64,000 bases of DNA, taken from Thiotrichaceae bacterium UBA973. Its GTDB lineage: Bacteria > Pseudomonadota > Gammaproteobacteria > Eutrophobiales > Eutrophobiaceae. Shown here in pieces: positions 34,564 to 43,837 of the stretch. The stretch is taken from assembly GCA_002292815.1 (NCBI GenBank), contig DBBX01000027.1, positions 1-64,000 of the forward strand. Reading direction: 5' to 3'. Below the pieces are notes generated by a model that searched no databases, had not been told where the DNA came from, and worked only from the letters and a program-made list of their open reading frames with translations. The translations under genes were made by a program, and so were the position numbers. Numbering within the stretch: position 1 is the first letter of the stretch; each line of letters opens with the position of its first letter.

Positions 34564-34968
34564 TTATTTATTCATCATATGATCCGCAGTCTGGGTAAAT
34601 GATGTCATAAGTTGTTCTTTGAATACGGTGTCGACATCAATCTCATCCAGAGCTTTATGCATACACATTAACCACTGGTCACGGTCATCAGCACCAATCG
34701 GAAACGGTAAATGTCTGGCACGCAAGCGCGGATGTCCAAAGGCGGCTATATAGCGATCTGGCCCACCCATCCAACCACTTAGGAACATAAATAATTTTTC
34801 ACGAGAACTTCTTAGATCTTTCGCATGCAAATCACGAATTAACTTTGCCTCAGGTAAAGTATCCATATTGTCATAAAATAATTTGACGAGTTTTTTTAAA
34901 CCTTCATCACCGCCAATTCTTTCAAATGGCAATAGCTGCTGGAATGATTCCTGTTCACTATCATTCAC
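34564..34968 (-). CDS. Group II truncated hemoglobin
   Basis: A 134-residue heme protein that binds O2 or NO. Visible are the start ERIGGDEGLKKLVKLFYDNM, the E-helix region with FLSGWMGGPDRYIAAFGHPRLRARHLPFPIG, where the His of RARH is the proximal ligand, and DQWLMCMHKALDE in the G helix, with Trp as in trHbO proteins. It overlaps the L,D-transpeptidase gene by eight bases, so both are cotranscribed. Possibly NO detoxification or oxygen handling; context does not decide. Confidence 0.93.
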   Translation of the reverse strand: MNDSEQESFQQLLPFERIGGDEGLKKLVKLFYDNMDTLPEAKLIRDLHAKDLRSSREKLFMFLSGWMGGPDRYIAAFGHPRLRARHLPFPIGADDRDQWLMCMHKALDEIDVDTVFKEQLMTSFTQTADHMMNK

Positions 34969-35449
34969 AAATATTCACCTCTATACCAAGCTCTATCAAA
35001 TCAAACAACTCTATAATCTCTGAATTTTTCATCCTGATACAGCCACGGGAACCAGGCTGTCCCATTGCAACATCATCAGGTGAACCATGGATGTAGATAT
35101 ATCGGTCATGACTATCTAAGTTCATGCCTTCAAGTTCGCCTTTATTTTTCCCCTCTTCCACACCACTTAACCAGAGTATGCGCGTCAGTATCCAGTCACG
35201 TTGAGGATGCTGATCTCGTAATGCCGGTTCATAGGTTTCACCCGTTGCTATTCTGCCCACAAACACAGCGTTTGCTTCATGATCCTCACCTATTTTTTCA
35301 GTGATGATATGTTTTCCACGTGGCGTACATTCACTGTCCATTTCTTCTCCAGCGCCATTTTTTGCAGTAGAGATAGCGAATTTCTTGACCAGATTATTCT
35401 CATCAAACAATGATAGTGTTTGATCTGATATTGATATATGAATATGCAT
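34961..35449 (-). CDS. YkuD-domain L,D-transpeptidase
   Basis: A 162-residue protein consisting of a YkuD domain. The catalytic motif is HGSPDDVAMGQPGSRGCIRM, with His and the nucleophilic Cys in SRGCIR. It lacks a visible signal peptide (starts MHIHISISDQTLSLFDENN), so how it would reach peptidoglycan is unclear; minimal cytosolic-looking YkuD proteins of this kind exist in related bacteria. It lies between the peptide-binding lipoprotein gene, seven bases away, and the hemoglobin gene. Confidence 0.9.
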   Translation of the reverse strand: MHIHISISDQTLSLFDENNLVKKFAISTAKNGAGEEMDSECTPRGKHIITEKIGEDHEANAVFVGRIATGETYEPALRDQHPQRDWILTRILWLSGVEEGKNKGELEGMNLDSHDRYIYIHGSPDDVAMGQPGSRGCIRMKNSEIIELFDLIELGIEVNICE

Positions 35450-35456
35450 TTTTATT

Positions 35457-36941
35457 TTAATTATGTACTTTCGTCGTGTTTACTAATGAATCAAAGTTAC
35501 CATCCGTACTCAATAGATAACCTTGCACATCTTTTCGTATCGCCAAGATATTATCCTCATACCATAATGGAACATAGGGTAAGGCATCAAATAAAACTTT
35601 TTGTAACTCTCGATAGTAGCCTGCCTGTTTTTCTATTGAGGGTTCTAATTCAGCGATTTCAATGATGGAATCGACTCTTGCATCATCAAACCGACCTCGA
35701 TTTGCACCGTTCGGTGGTATTGACTCACTATGGAAGGCATACCTGAATATATCCGGCATCTTTAGACCCACCCAAGCCAGACTATACATTTGAAAACGTC
35801 CATCCTTAATATCACCATACAATGTGCCCCAATCGTAACTACGAATGTCTACCTGAATCCCGACGCTCTTTAGTTGATCTTGAATAATTGTTGCCAACCG
35901 TAGACTGTCTGGCTTGCTTGTTGTTTTATACGTTAGCTTAAGTTGGTTTGTATTATTAAAGCCTGCTTGTACTAATAATCTTCGTGACTTTTGCGGATCA
36001 TATTTAACGCCGGTTAAGTCAGGACGCCCAGCCCAATGTTCAGCCGGTAATAATGCGCCGGCTTTTCGCGCTGCCCCACCCTTAACATATTTAATGATCG
36101 CGTCACGGTCAATCGCATGAGCAATTGCTTTTCTGACTAATCGTTTACCAGTCACTGCATCCTCAAGATTAAAACCTATGTAGGCAAACGTATCGCCTCT
36201 TTTGTGCTTGATGACCACAGATTCTTTTTCATCTAACCATTTGATAATCTCTGGTGGTAAATCACCCTGTAGTAAATCAATTTCCCCACGTAATAACTTG
36301 AGTACTCTGACAGTGGCATCTTTTAAGGTGATGAACTCTATTACTTGATTATCCTTAATGCGTTCTAATTTTAATCTTGACTCATCTTTCCGTTCCAGGA
36401 ATCGCATTGGGCCACTGCCAACCGGTTTTTTATTAAAATCATGTTGTGACAATATTAATTTTTCTGGAAGAATCCCGATCACCAATCTGCCGGGAAATAG
36501 TGGATCGGCTTGCAGTAATTTGAAATCTATAGTGTTGTCATCGATTATTTCTATTGTTTCGATCATCTGCAGCGAACCCTTATGTGGCGATATATTTTCT
36601 GGATTCAATACAAACTCATAGCTTGCCTTGACATCTTTTGCTGTCAGACATGTACCATCATGAAATTCCCTGTTTTTACTTTTTAAAGTGAAGCGATAGT
36701 GATTTAAAGACAATTGTTCCCAGTCGGCTAAATCAGGCACCGCTTGAAATTTCTCATCGAAGTCGACTAGGCTTTTATAGATTAAGCGTGTGATGCGATA
36801 AGAAACTGCATCCGTTGCAAAACGTGGATCGAGCGTGACTGGAGCAGTATTCAGGCCAAAAGCAATGCTATTTCTATCTGTCTCAGCACATCCCGTAATA
36901 ACGAATGATAAACAACACAACAATAGTGCTTTTAAAATCAT
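35457..36941 (-). CDS. Peptide ABC transporter substrate-binding lipoprotein
   Basis: A 494-residue periplasmic SBP of the DppA/OppA family (SBP_bac_5). A lipobox signal (LSFVITGC, Cys at 18) is followed by the domain start FGLNTAPVTLDPRFATDAVSYRITRLIYKSLVDFDEKFQ, ADWEQLSLNHYRFTLKS, and DGTCLTAKDVKASYEFVLNP, the family signature. The C-terminal ends with PYVPLWYEDNILAIRKDVQG. It overlaps the rlmD stop by four bases. No permease is adjacent; the DppB/DppC-like permeases at 25-27 kb are possible partners. Confidence 0.93.
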   Translation of the reverse strand: MILKALLLCCLSFVITGCAETDRNSIAFGLNTAPVTLDPRFATDAVSYRITRLIYKSLVDFDEKFQAVPDLADWEQLSLNHYRFTLKSKNREFHDGTCLTAKDVKASYEFVLNPENISPHKGSLQMIETIEIIDDNTIDFKLLQADPLFPGRLVIGILPEKLILSQHDFNKKPVGSGPMRFLERKDESRLKLERIKDNQVIEFITLKDATVRVLKLLRGEIDLLQGDLPPEIIKWLDEKESVVIKHKRGDTFAYIGFNLEDAVTGKRLVRKAIAHAIDRDAIIKYVKGGAARKAGALLPAEHWAGRPDLTGVKYDPQKSRRLLVQAGFNNTNQLKLTYKTTSKPDSLRLATIIQDQLKSVGIQVDIRSYDWGTLYGDIKDGRFQMYSLAWVGLKMPDIFRYAFHSESIPPNGANRGRFDDARVDSIIEIAELEPSIEKQAGYYRELQKVLFDALPYVPLWYEDNILAIRKDVQGYLLSTDGNFDSLVNTTKVHN

Positions 36942-38269
36942 TCCCTATTAAAGACAGCGATCGATTCGACATGCGTTGTGTGAGGGAACATATCCATGAC
37001 GCCTGCTTTGGTAAGTTTAAATCCTTTTTCATTAACCAGAATGCCTGCATCTCTTGCTAGCGTTGCCGGATTACATGAGACATAGACGATACGTTTTACG
37101 TTCTTGGTATTTAGTGCCTCAATGATCTCTTTCGCTCCGGTACGCGCCGGATCTAATAAAATCTTATCGTAGCTACCTTTCATAAATTCAATGGATTTAT
37201 CCAGCTCGGCAAGATCAGCAGCATAGAATTCGACATTTTCAATATTGTTTTTGGTCGCATTGATTTTTGCGCGTTCAACTAGACCCTTATCACCTTCTAT
37301 TCCAACAACTGACTTTGCCTTGCGTGCGAGTGGTAAAGTGAAATTGCCGACGCCGCAAAACAAATCGAGAATGTTTTCATCCTTGCTTGGTTCAAGGAGT
37401 TCTATTGCCAGGTTGAGCATTTTTTTATTTATCTCAACATTGATCTGTGTGAAATCAACAGGCTCGAAATAGATAGTGATGTCATGATCATCCAGTTTAT
37501 AGAACAACTCATCGGTATCGCTTTTATTTAGACGATGAACACTGTCATAACCGCCCGGTTGCAAAAATAATTTTAATTGATGTTTATCTTCAAAAGCATT
37601 TAACTGAGCAATATCTTCTTCGCTAAAGTCTGCAAGATGCCTTAACACCAAGGCAGTACCATTATCGCTCACCGCCGCTTCTATCTGAGGTATCTGGTTA
37701 TAAATACTTAAACTCTCAATCAATTTCTGTAAGTGTGTAAATTTCAAACCTACATCTGGATGTAATACCTTACATTCTGTTATATCTGCCACATAAGGAC
37801 TTCGCTTCTCTCTGAAGCCAACCAATACTTTTTCTTTTTTAATAACATGCTTGACCGCAAGTCGTGCTTTATGACGATAGCCGAAACTGGGGCCTTCTAA
37901 TGGTGGTAACACTGACTCAGGTTGTACATTACCGAGATGAGTAAACTGTTCCAACAATACACTTTGTTTGTGTGCCAATTGTGCATCCGGCGTCATGTGT
38001 TGAAGACTACAGCCGCCGCAATAACCGGAGTATTGGCATTCAGGTTCTATGCGTTGCTCATTGGCGGTGATGATATTCTCCGCCACACCCTGATCGAACT
38101 TGGCGCGTTTACTGACATACTTGAATTCTACTTGTTCGCCCGGGAGTGCGTTTTCGATGAAGATGGTCTTGCCTTCAATATGGGCAACACCGCGACCTTC
38201 ATGCGATAAAGATTCAATGTCTGCTTTGAAAAGCCCTTCCGGGATTTTGTTACGTCGACGTTTACTCAT
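36938..38269 (-). CDS. rlmD: 23S rRNA (uracil-1939-C5)-methyltransferase RlmD
   Basis: SAM-dependent RNA methyltransferase with an Fe-S cluster, 443 residues. A TRAM domain (about 12-70, IESLSHEGRGVAHIEGKTIFIE) precedes the cluster cysteines in CQYSGYCGGCSLQHM and a distal Cys in DITECKVLHP. The SAM site LDLFCGVGNFTLPLA, LLDPARTGAKE and the catalytic Cys in IVYVSCNPATLARD are present. The peptide-binding protein gene overlaps its 3' end by four bases. Confidence 0.95.
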   Translation of the reverse strand: MSKRRRNKIPEGLFKADIESLSHEGRGVAHIEGKTIFIENALPGEQVEFKYVSKRAKFDQGVAENIITANEQRIEPECQYSGYCGGCSLQHMTPDAQLAHKQSVLLEQFTHLGNVQPESVLPPLEGPSFGYRHKARLAVKHVIKKEKVLVGFREKRSPYVADITECKVLHPDVGLKFTHLQKLIESLSIYNQIPQIEAAVSDNGTALVLRHLADFSEEDIAQLNAFEDKHQLKLFLQPGGYDSVHRLNKSDTDELFYKLDDHDITIYFEPVDFTQINVEINKKMLNLAIELLEPSKDENILDLFCGVGNFTLPLARKAKSVVGIEGDKGLVERAKINATKNNIENVEFYAADLAELDKSIEFMKGSYDKILLDPARTGAKEIIEALNTKNVKRIVYVSCNPATLARDAGILVNEKGFKLTKAGVMDMFPHTTHVESIAVFNRE

Positions 38270-38294
38270 AGGTACAAGAAATACTTTATAGGAA

Positions 38295-39071
38295 TTAAGA
38301 CTGCCAGGCTTCGAGGAATTCTTTTAGATGTGGTTTAGATTCATTATTCAACATGTCACGCACTTGCTCACATTCGTTTTGATAAGCGTTTTCAGTTAAG
38401 CGTCCACGGATTAATTCATAGCGTAGATAGACCAGATAGGTGTTCAATACGTCTGTCTCACAATAATTGCGTATCTCTTCTATACCGCCGTTCACATAAC
38501 AATCCCACACCTTATCACCACTCATACCCATCTTTCCGGGAAAACCAAGCAAGGTTGCGACTTGATCAAGCGGAGCCTTTGCAATCGGTGAATAACCCGA
38601 CACGACATCCATCAGATCAGTATGACGGCTATGGAATCGCGAGAGGTAATTATTCCATTTGAAACTTTGATCGTCTTCACCATTTTCCCAATAACGTTGT
38701 GCGACGACACCGTGTAACAGTGAACGATAATGTAACACCGGTAGATCAAAACCACTGCCATTCCAGGAAACAATCGTTGGTGTGTAACGCTCAATGCCTT
38801 CAAAAAAACGTTGAATGATCTCTTTTTCATCTGCATCACTATCACCCAAAGACCAAACGCTGAGTTTGTCGTTTGTTTTTAATACCAGCGAGATAGCAAC
38901 GATCTTATGTAAATAGTGTCGCAGGAAATCTGACTTGCCATCCGTCTCTTGTCGACGATGACTAAACATTAGCTCAGCGGCATCTTCGGCTTTAAGGCCT
39001 TCCAAATTATACAGCTTTTTACCTGACTCAATGTCTGGTACGGTTTCAATATCAAAAACAAGTATATTCAT
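38295..39071 (-). CDS. PolB-like predicted 3'-5' exonuclease
   Basis: A 258-residue DEDD-type exonuclease domain protein. Catalytic acids are in the first motif (NILVFDIETVPD, residues 2-13), then SWNGSGFDLPVLHYRSL (Exo II) and YCETDVLNTYLVYLRYEL (Exo III). It resembles the predicted 3'-5' exonuclease family related to DNA polymerase B proofreading domains. It lies between rlmD and cysM. Substrate (DNA or RNA) unknown. Confidence 0.88.
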   Translation of the reverse strand: MNILVFDIETVPDIESGKKLYNLEGLKAEDAAELMFSHRRQETDGKSDFLRHYLHKIVAISLVLKTNDKLSVWSLGDSDADEKEIIQRFFEGIERYTPTIVSWNGSGFDLPVLHYRSLLHGVVAQRYWENGEDDQSFKWNNYLSRFHSRHTDLMDVVSGYSPIAKAPLDQVATLLGFPGKMGMSGDKVWDCYVNGGIEEIRNYCETDVLNTYLVYLRYELIRGRLTENAYQNECEQVRDMLNNESKPHLKEFLEAWQS

Positions 39072-39080
39072 TATGTCTTA

Positions 39081-40022
39081 TTACGAGGGAAAAATATTAG
39101 TCGAGAGATAGCGATCACCTCGGTCACAAACAACCGAAACAATCACCGCATTTTCTACTTCTTCTGATAACTGCAACGCTGCAGCCATGGCACCCCCAGC
39201 TGAAATACCCGCAAAGATACCTTCTTTTGCACCAAGTTCACGCGTGGTTTCTTCTGCCAGATCTTGACCGATGTCGATAATCCGATCGACCCGTGGTGGT
39301 TCGTAGATCTTTGGCAGGTATTGCTCTGGCCAGCGCCGGATACCCGGTATCTTAGAACCTTCTTCAGGCTGTACACCAATTATTTGAATATCTGGATTCA
39401 TTTCTTTTAAATAACGAGATGTGCCCATGATGGTACCGGTTGTTCCCATAGAACTGACAAAGTGGGTTATCGTGCCATTGGTGTCGCGCCAAATCTCCGG
39501 ACCGGTACCCTCGTAATGTGCTCGTGGATTATCAGGATTGGCGAACTGATCTAGTATTCGACCTTTACCCTCTGCTTCCATTTCGCGAGAAACATCAATA
39601 GCTTTTTCCATGCTACCTTCGGCCGGGGTTAATACTATCTCGGCTCCAAAGGCCTTCATTACCGCGCGCCGCTCAACACTCATATTGTCGGGCATGATTA
39701 ATATCATGCGATAACCACGAATTGCTGCTGCCATGGCTAATGCAATACCGGTGTTTCCACTAGTCGCTTCTATTAGCGTATCGCCGGGATGGATTTCACC
39801 ACGTTCTTCTGCATGTTTGATCATGCTTAGCGCTGGTCGATCTTTTACAGAGCCTGCTGGATTATTCCCTTCCATCTTTCCCAGAATCACATTGCTTGTA
39901 TCACCGGGTAAGCGTTGCAGTTTAATCAGTGGTGTATTACCGACAAATGATTCCATGGTCTGGAAGTCTGGTAGTTTATTTTGTTTATTATTCATCATAC
40001 TTTTGCTATTCACTAAATTCAT
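39081..40022 (-). CDS. cysM: Cysteine synthase B
   Basis: PLP enzyme making cysteine from O-acetylserine and sulfide (or S-sulfocysteine from thiosulfate). The 313 residues show MESFVGNTPLIKLQRLPG, the PLP Lys in NPAGSVKDRPALSM, ATSGNTGIALAMAAAIRGY and TGTIMGTSRYLKE. The chain lacks the CysK-type C-terminal extension and matches CysM. The used ATG overlaps rimI by 17 bases; the ATG pair eight codons further in (MMNNKQNK) is an alternative start. Confidence 0.95.
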   Translation of the reverse strand: MNLVNSKSMMNNKQNKLPDFQTMESFVGNTPLIKLQRLPGDTSNVILGKMEGNNPAGSVKDRPALSMIKHAEERGEIHPGDTLIEATSGNTGIALAMAAAIRGYRMILIMPDNMSVERRAVMKAFGAEIVLTPAEGSMEKAIDVSREMEAEGKGRILDQFANPDNPRAHYEGTGPEIWRDTNGTITHFVSSMGTTGTIMGTSRYLKEMNPDIQIIGVQPEEGSKIPGIRRWPEQYLPKIYEPPRVDRIIDIGQDLAEETTRELGAKEGIFAGISAGGAMAAALQLSEEVENAVIVSVVCDRGDRYLSTNIFPS

Positions 40023-40494
40023 CGCCGCGCACGACTGTTCTCGCCAGGATTAAGGCATCCTCGCGTCCCATCTTCGCCGGGTAGTAGTTTCTACGTACGC
40101 CAATTTCATCAAACCCATGTTCCAGATACATCTTTATTGCAGCAAAATTTGAGGGTCTGACTTCAAGAAAAGTCATGTTTGCATAACGTTCAACCGCTAT
40201 ATCTAATAGATGTGCTAACAACATTTTCCCCAAACCTGTCGATTGGTGATCGGGATGGACGCACAAATTTAAAAGATGTGATTCTCCAACAGCGACGGAC
40301 ATGACTCCATAAGCTAGCAGGGCATCACCCTTCTCTATGACCCAACAACAATAGCCCACATGCAAACAGTCATTAAAGATTGTTTTAGTCCATGGATATT
40401 CATACGCCTGTTTTTCAATATCCATTATAAAATCCAGATCATCTTCGCGCATCGGCCTGAGGTCCAATTCAGCTTCCTTGATTACCGCACTCAT
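40006..40494 (-). CDS. rimI: Ribosomal protein S18-alanine N-acetyltransferase
   Basis: GNAT acetyltransferase that acetylates the N-terminus of S18. I choose the ATG at 40492-40494 (MSAVIKEAELDLRPMREDD), whose ATGA overlaps the stop of the UDG gene; an earlier in-frame start adds 15 non-homologous residues. The 162 residues carry EKQAYEYPWTKTIFNDCL near the start, as in RimI, and the acetyl-CoA site VHPDHQSTGLGKMLLAHLL. The C-terminal RRNYYPAKMGREDALIL is characteristic. Confidence 0.93.
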   Translation of the reverse strand: MSAVIKEAELDLRPMREDDLDFIMDIEKQAYEYPWTKTIFNDCLHVGYCCWVIEKGDALLAYGVMSVAVGESHLLNLCVHPDHQSTGLGKMLLAHLLDIAVERYANMTFLEVRPSNFAAIKMYLEHGFDEIGVRRNYYPAKMGREDALILARTVVRGDEFSE

Positions 40495-41204
40495 ATAATA
40501 GCCTGATAAGTTTGCATGGCGAATTTCAGGTCTTCCCATACTTTTCGCTTCTCTCGTGGCGATCGTAACAGATAAGCAGGATGATAAGTCACTATCACCG
40601 GTAGCTCACTGTCTGGATATTGATAACGATTACCACGCATCTTGCCAATTGGCGTTTCAAGCTTTAACAGGTTCTGTGCTGCAATGCGTCCCACAGCTAA
40701 AATTATCTTTGGCTTTATTAAATCGATCTGTTGTCGCAAATAAGATTCACAGGCAAGCACTTCTTCCACATGAGGGTCTCGATTATTTGGTGGTCTGCAC
40801 TTTAATATATTTGCAATGAAGACTTGTTCTCTTGGCAGTCCCATTGCAAGCAACATGGAATTTAATAATTTACCAGCACGACCAACAAAGGGTTCTCCTT
40901 GACGATCTTCTTCCTCTCCCGGCGCTTCTCCGATCACCAACCAGTCAGCATTTGGATTACCCACACCAAACACAGTTTGTGACCGTGACTCATGCAGACT
41001 ACATTGCTGACAGGTTGCCACCTGTTTTGACAGGTTATTTAGCGCTTCAGTAAATATTGAAGGTGTTACCTTCACTACAGCTGCATTACTCTTTTCAGAA
41101 ACATGTTCTTCAACAACACTCTCATGTTTGGCAACAGGGGTATCTTTGTCTAGCCAGACATCAACCCCCATCTCCTTTAGATATTGCCGTTGATACGATT
41201 GCAT
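40491..41204 (-). CDS. Family 4 uracil-DNA glycosylase
   Basis: Base-excision repair enzyme with an Fe-S cluster, 237 residues. The C-terminal catalytic domain (about 50-235) has CQQCSLHESR with two cluster Cys, the VIGEAPGEEEDRQGEPFVGRAGKLLN active site, ANILKCRPPNNRDP and VTYHPAYLLRSPREKRKVWEDL. The first 50 residues are a polar extension of the type often fused to this enzyme, with a QRQYLKEMGVDVWL helix. The rimI start overlaps its stop by four bases. Confidence 0.92.
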   Translation of the reverse strand: MQSYQRQYLKEMGVDVWLDKDTPVAKHESVVEEHVSEKSNAAVVKVTPSIFTEALNNLSKQVATCQQCSLHESRSQTVFGVGNPNADWLVIGEAPGEEEDRQGEPFVGRAGKLLNSMLLAMGLPREQVFIANILKCRPPNNRDPHVEEVLACESYLRQQIDLIKPKIILAVGRIAAQNLLKLETPIGKMRGNRYQYPDSELPVIVTYHPAYLLRSPREKRKVWEDLKFAMQTYQAII

Positions 41205-41209
41205 ATTAT

Positions 41210-42745
41210 TTAGACTTGTGGATGTGCGCGTTCACTTTCATTAAAAACTTTGTTCAATGCATTGATATAGGCCTTGGCTGAGGCGGTAACAATATCAGTA
41301 TCAGCACCCAGCCCATTGACAATACGTCCATCCTTATCGATACGCACCGTTACTTCACCTTGTGAATCTGTACCGGTAGTGATGTTATTCACTGAATAAA
41401 GTTGTAAGTCACAACCGCTTTCGATAATGCTTTCAATTGCCTTGAAGGTCGCATCAACCGGACCACCACCTTCAGCATAGGCATGTTTTTCTTCGCCATC
41501 AACAGAAAGCGTAATCTCGGCTTTTGGCTTTTCGCCTGTTTCAATACTTGCCTTAATCGATACCAATTTAATCCACTCATCAGCACCTTCTTGAAGCGAA
41601 TCACTGACCAAGGCTTGTAAGTCATCGTCAAAGATTTCATGTTTTTTATCAGCTAAATCTTTAAACCTCGCAAACGCGGCATTCAAGTCTTCTTCTTTTT
41701 CAAACTTAATGCCCAATTCTTCCAAGCGTGAACGAAAAGCGTTACGACCAGAGTGTTTACCCAATACCATACGATTGGCATTCCAACCGACATCTTCCGC
41801 ACGCATGATTTCGTAGGTCTCGCGACTCTTCAAAACACCGTCTTGATGAATACCAGATTCATGGGCAAACGCATTTGCACCTACTATGGCCTTATTTGGT
41901 TGCACAGGAAAACCAGTGATCGTTGATACCAGCCGTGAGCAATGCATTATTTGAGTTGTATCAAGTTCTGTATCGCAATTAAAGATATCCCTGCGCGTAC
42001 GTACGGTCATGACAACTTCTTCAAGCGCCGCATTACCTGCACGTTCACCTAGACCGTTAATGGTACATTCGACTTGTCGTGCGCCGTTTAATACAGCGGC
42101 CAATGAATTGCCTACCGCTAAACCAAGATCATTATGACAATGCACAGAAAAAACAGCCTTGTCTGAGTTCGGTATGTTTTCAATTAAATTACCAATCAAT
42201 TCGCCAAAATATTTGGGGAGGTTATAACCCACGGTATCAGGAATATTAATCGTCGTGGCACCGGCATCAATCGTCGCTTCAATTACTCGACATAAGAAAT
42301 CAAACTCTGAACGACCGGCATCTTCCGGCGAAAACTCGACATTGTCCGTATAGTTTCTCGCACGCTTTACTGCATGTATGGCCTGCTCAACAACCTGATC
42401 TGGTTCCATACGTAATTTCTCGCGCATATGTATCGGCGATGTTGCAAGAAAAGTATGAATACGTGATGAGTTGGCAGGCTTTAATGCCTCCGCTGCACGA
42501 TCAATATCCTTATCCAGTGCTCTGGCCAACCCACATACGGTACTTTCTGTCACCAATTCAGCGACGGCTTTAACGGCTTCAAAATCACCGGGACTGGCGA
42601 TGGGAAAACCGGCTTCAATGATATCGACACGCATCTTCTCCAATGCCTTGGCAATGCGAAGTTTTTCATCCTTCGTCATTGAGGCACCGGGGCTTTGCTC
42701 ACCATCGCGCAAAGTTGTGTCAAAAATGATTAATTTGTCCTTCAT
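41210..42745 (-). CDS. leuA: 2-isopropylmalate synthase
   Basis: First step of leucine synthesis: condenses acetyl-CoA with 2-oxoisovalerate. The 511 residues show the TIM-barrel domain (FDTTLRDGEQSPGASM, metal HCHNDLGLAVGN, GLGERAGN, GKHSGRNAF), the linker and the C-terminal regulatory domain (about 400-505) that binds leucine in feedback inhibition. GAGAG just before the ATG is the ribosome site. It follows pssA by 243 bases, in which a leucine-rich leader peptide is encoded, suggesting attenuation. Confidence 0.97.
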   Translation of the reverse strand: MKDKLIIFDTTLRDGEQSPGASMTKDEKLRIAKALEKMRVDIIEAGFPIASPGDFEAVKAVAELVTESTVCGLARALDKDIDRAAEALKPANSSRIHTFLATSPIHMREKLRMEPDQVVEQAIHAVKRARNYTDNVEFSPEDAGRSEFDFLCRVIEATIDAGATTINIPDTVGYNLPKYFGELIGNLIENIPNSDKAVFSVHCHNDLGLAVGNSLAAVLNGARQVECTINGLGERAGNAALEEVVMTVRTRRDIFNCDTELDTTQIMHCSRLVSTITGFPVQPNKAIVGANAFAHESGIHQDGVLKSRETYEIMRAEDVGWNANRMVLGKHSGRNAFRSRLEELGIKFEKEEDLNAAFARFKDLADKKHEIFDDDLQALVSDSLQEGADEWIKLVSIKASIETGEKPKAEITLSVDGEEKHAYAEGGGPVDATFKAIESIIESGCDLQLYSVNNITTGTDSQGEVTVRIDKDGRIVNGLGADTDIVTASAKAYINALNKVFNESERAHPQV

Positions 42746-42865
42746 TACTCTCTACTCCAATACTTATGCTCAGTCTAAGTTGATAGACAGTACAATTCAA
42801 TTAGGAAACCTGCGCTTTTATAAACGCAATACGACAACTGATTTTAGAAAACGATTATTTGCCCC

Positions 42866-42958
42866 TCAGGGCAGAAGAAGTGAAAGGCGTAGCAGAGTAG
42901 ACTGTGCGTTTACACAGCAAGTGTGTTTGATACTATTTGCTTGAGGATTTAAAAACAT
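42866..42958 (-). CDS. leuL: Putative leu leader peptide (attenuation control)
   Basis: A 30-codon ATG frame upstream of leuA on the same strand ends in TLLRLSLLLP and stop. Six of its last nine codons are leucine codons (CTG CTA, CTT, CTT CTT CTG). The stop codon lies inside a GC-rich stem TGCCC-TGAG-GGGCA. A second stem (CTGTGT-AAAC-GCACAG, 42902-42917) lies within the coding part. This is the classic layout of leucine operon attenuation, but the terminator with a U-run is not evident and no ribosome site is seen, so the mechanism may differ. Confidence 0.55.
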   Translation of the reverse strand: MFLNPQANSIKHTCCVNAQSTLLRLSLLLP

Positions 42959-42964
42959 AAACGA

Positions 42965-42992
42965 AATATAGCGTTATTTAACGGAAATTCAA
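42965..42992 (-). promoter_or_regulatory. Candidate promoter for leu leader and leuA
   Basis: On the minus strand TTGAAT (42992-42987), a 16-base spacer, and TATATT (42970-42965) resemble a sigma-70 promoter at the end of pssA. Transcription would begin within a few bases of the leader peptide ATG, so the leader mRNA might be nearly leaderless. No experiment supports this; read-through from pssA is also possible. Confidence 0.35.
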
Positions 42993-43741
42993 GTGTTTCC
43001 TGCGTCCTCATCGCTCACCTTTCTCGATTCGCGATGTTTACGTATTTGAAACAGGGTTAATATCGGGCCAGACATAGCATATAGCGATGTCATAAAAAAC
43101 AGAACCAAAGGTGGCTCTACCGCAATAAAGACAAAAACAGGGATGATAACTAATACAGCCATGAACGGCACACGTCCCTTAAGATCTAATTGTTTGAAAC
43201 TGTGATAACGAATATTACTAACCATTAAAATACCGACAATAATAGTTACTGGTAAACAAAACACCAGCACACTAGTGCCGTCGGTCAAACCATAACTACC
43301 ACCAAACCAGATCATGCCTGCCAAAACCGCTGCGGCAGCAGGACTAGGAAGCCCCTGGAAAAATCGTTTATCGATACTTGCCGCTTGTGTATTGAAACGG
43401 GCGAGCCTTAATGCTGCTGACGCCGTGTAGACAAATGCAGCCAACCAACCCAATTTACCAATATCTGACAATGCCCATTGATACATAATCAAGGCTGGCG
43501 CCAGACCAAATGAGACCATATCGGACAAACTATCGTATTCCATACCAAACTCACTGGCTGTATTAGTCAGGCGGGCGATACGACCATCCATTCCGTCTAG
43601 AACCATCGCAACAAAAATAGCAATTGCCGCAGGCTCAAATTGTTCATTCATAGCTGCAATAATGGAATAGAAACCCGCAAACAATGCACCTGTGGTAAAC
43701 AGGTTAGGCAATAGATAAATTCCACGTCTATGATTCGGCAC
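42989..43741 (-). CDS. pssA: CDP-diacylglycerol-serine O-phosphatidyltransferase
   Basis: Integral membrane enzyme of 250 residues that makes phosphatidylserine. The CDP-alcohol phosphatidyltransferase motif D-G-x2-A-R-x8-G-x3-D-x3-D appears as DGMDGRIARLTNTASEFGMEYDSLSDMVSFG (about 47-77). Around it are about eight helices. It follows psd by 96 bases, pairing both steps of phosphatidylethanolamine synthesis within the ilv-leu cluster, an order seen in other gammaproteobacteria. Confidence 0.94.
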   Translation of the reverse strand: MPNHRRGIYLLPNLFTTGALFAGFYSIIAAMNEQFEPAAIAIFVAMVLDGMDGRIARLTNTASEFGMEYDSLSDMVSFGLAPALIMYQWALSDIGKLGWLAAFVYTASAALRLARFNTQAASIDKRFFQGLPSPAAAAVLAGMIWFGGSYGLTDGTSVLVFCLPVTIIVGILMVSNIRYHSFKQLDLKGRVPFMAVLVIIPVFVFIAVEPPLVLFFMTSLYAMSGPILTLFQIRKHRESRKVSDEDAGNT

Positions 43742-43837
43742 GTTGTTCTGGTCTCATGTGTGATATTGATAAACTGTTATGAAGTGTACCTTCGAAACGT
43801 GTTTACTTAAAGAAAGGGATAGGTCACTTGAACATCT

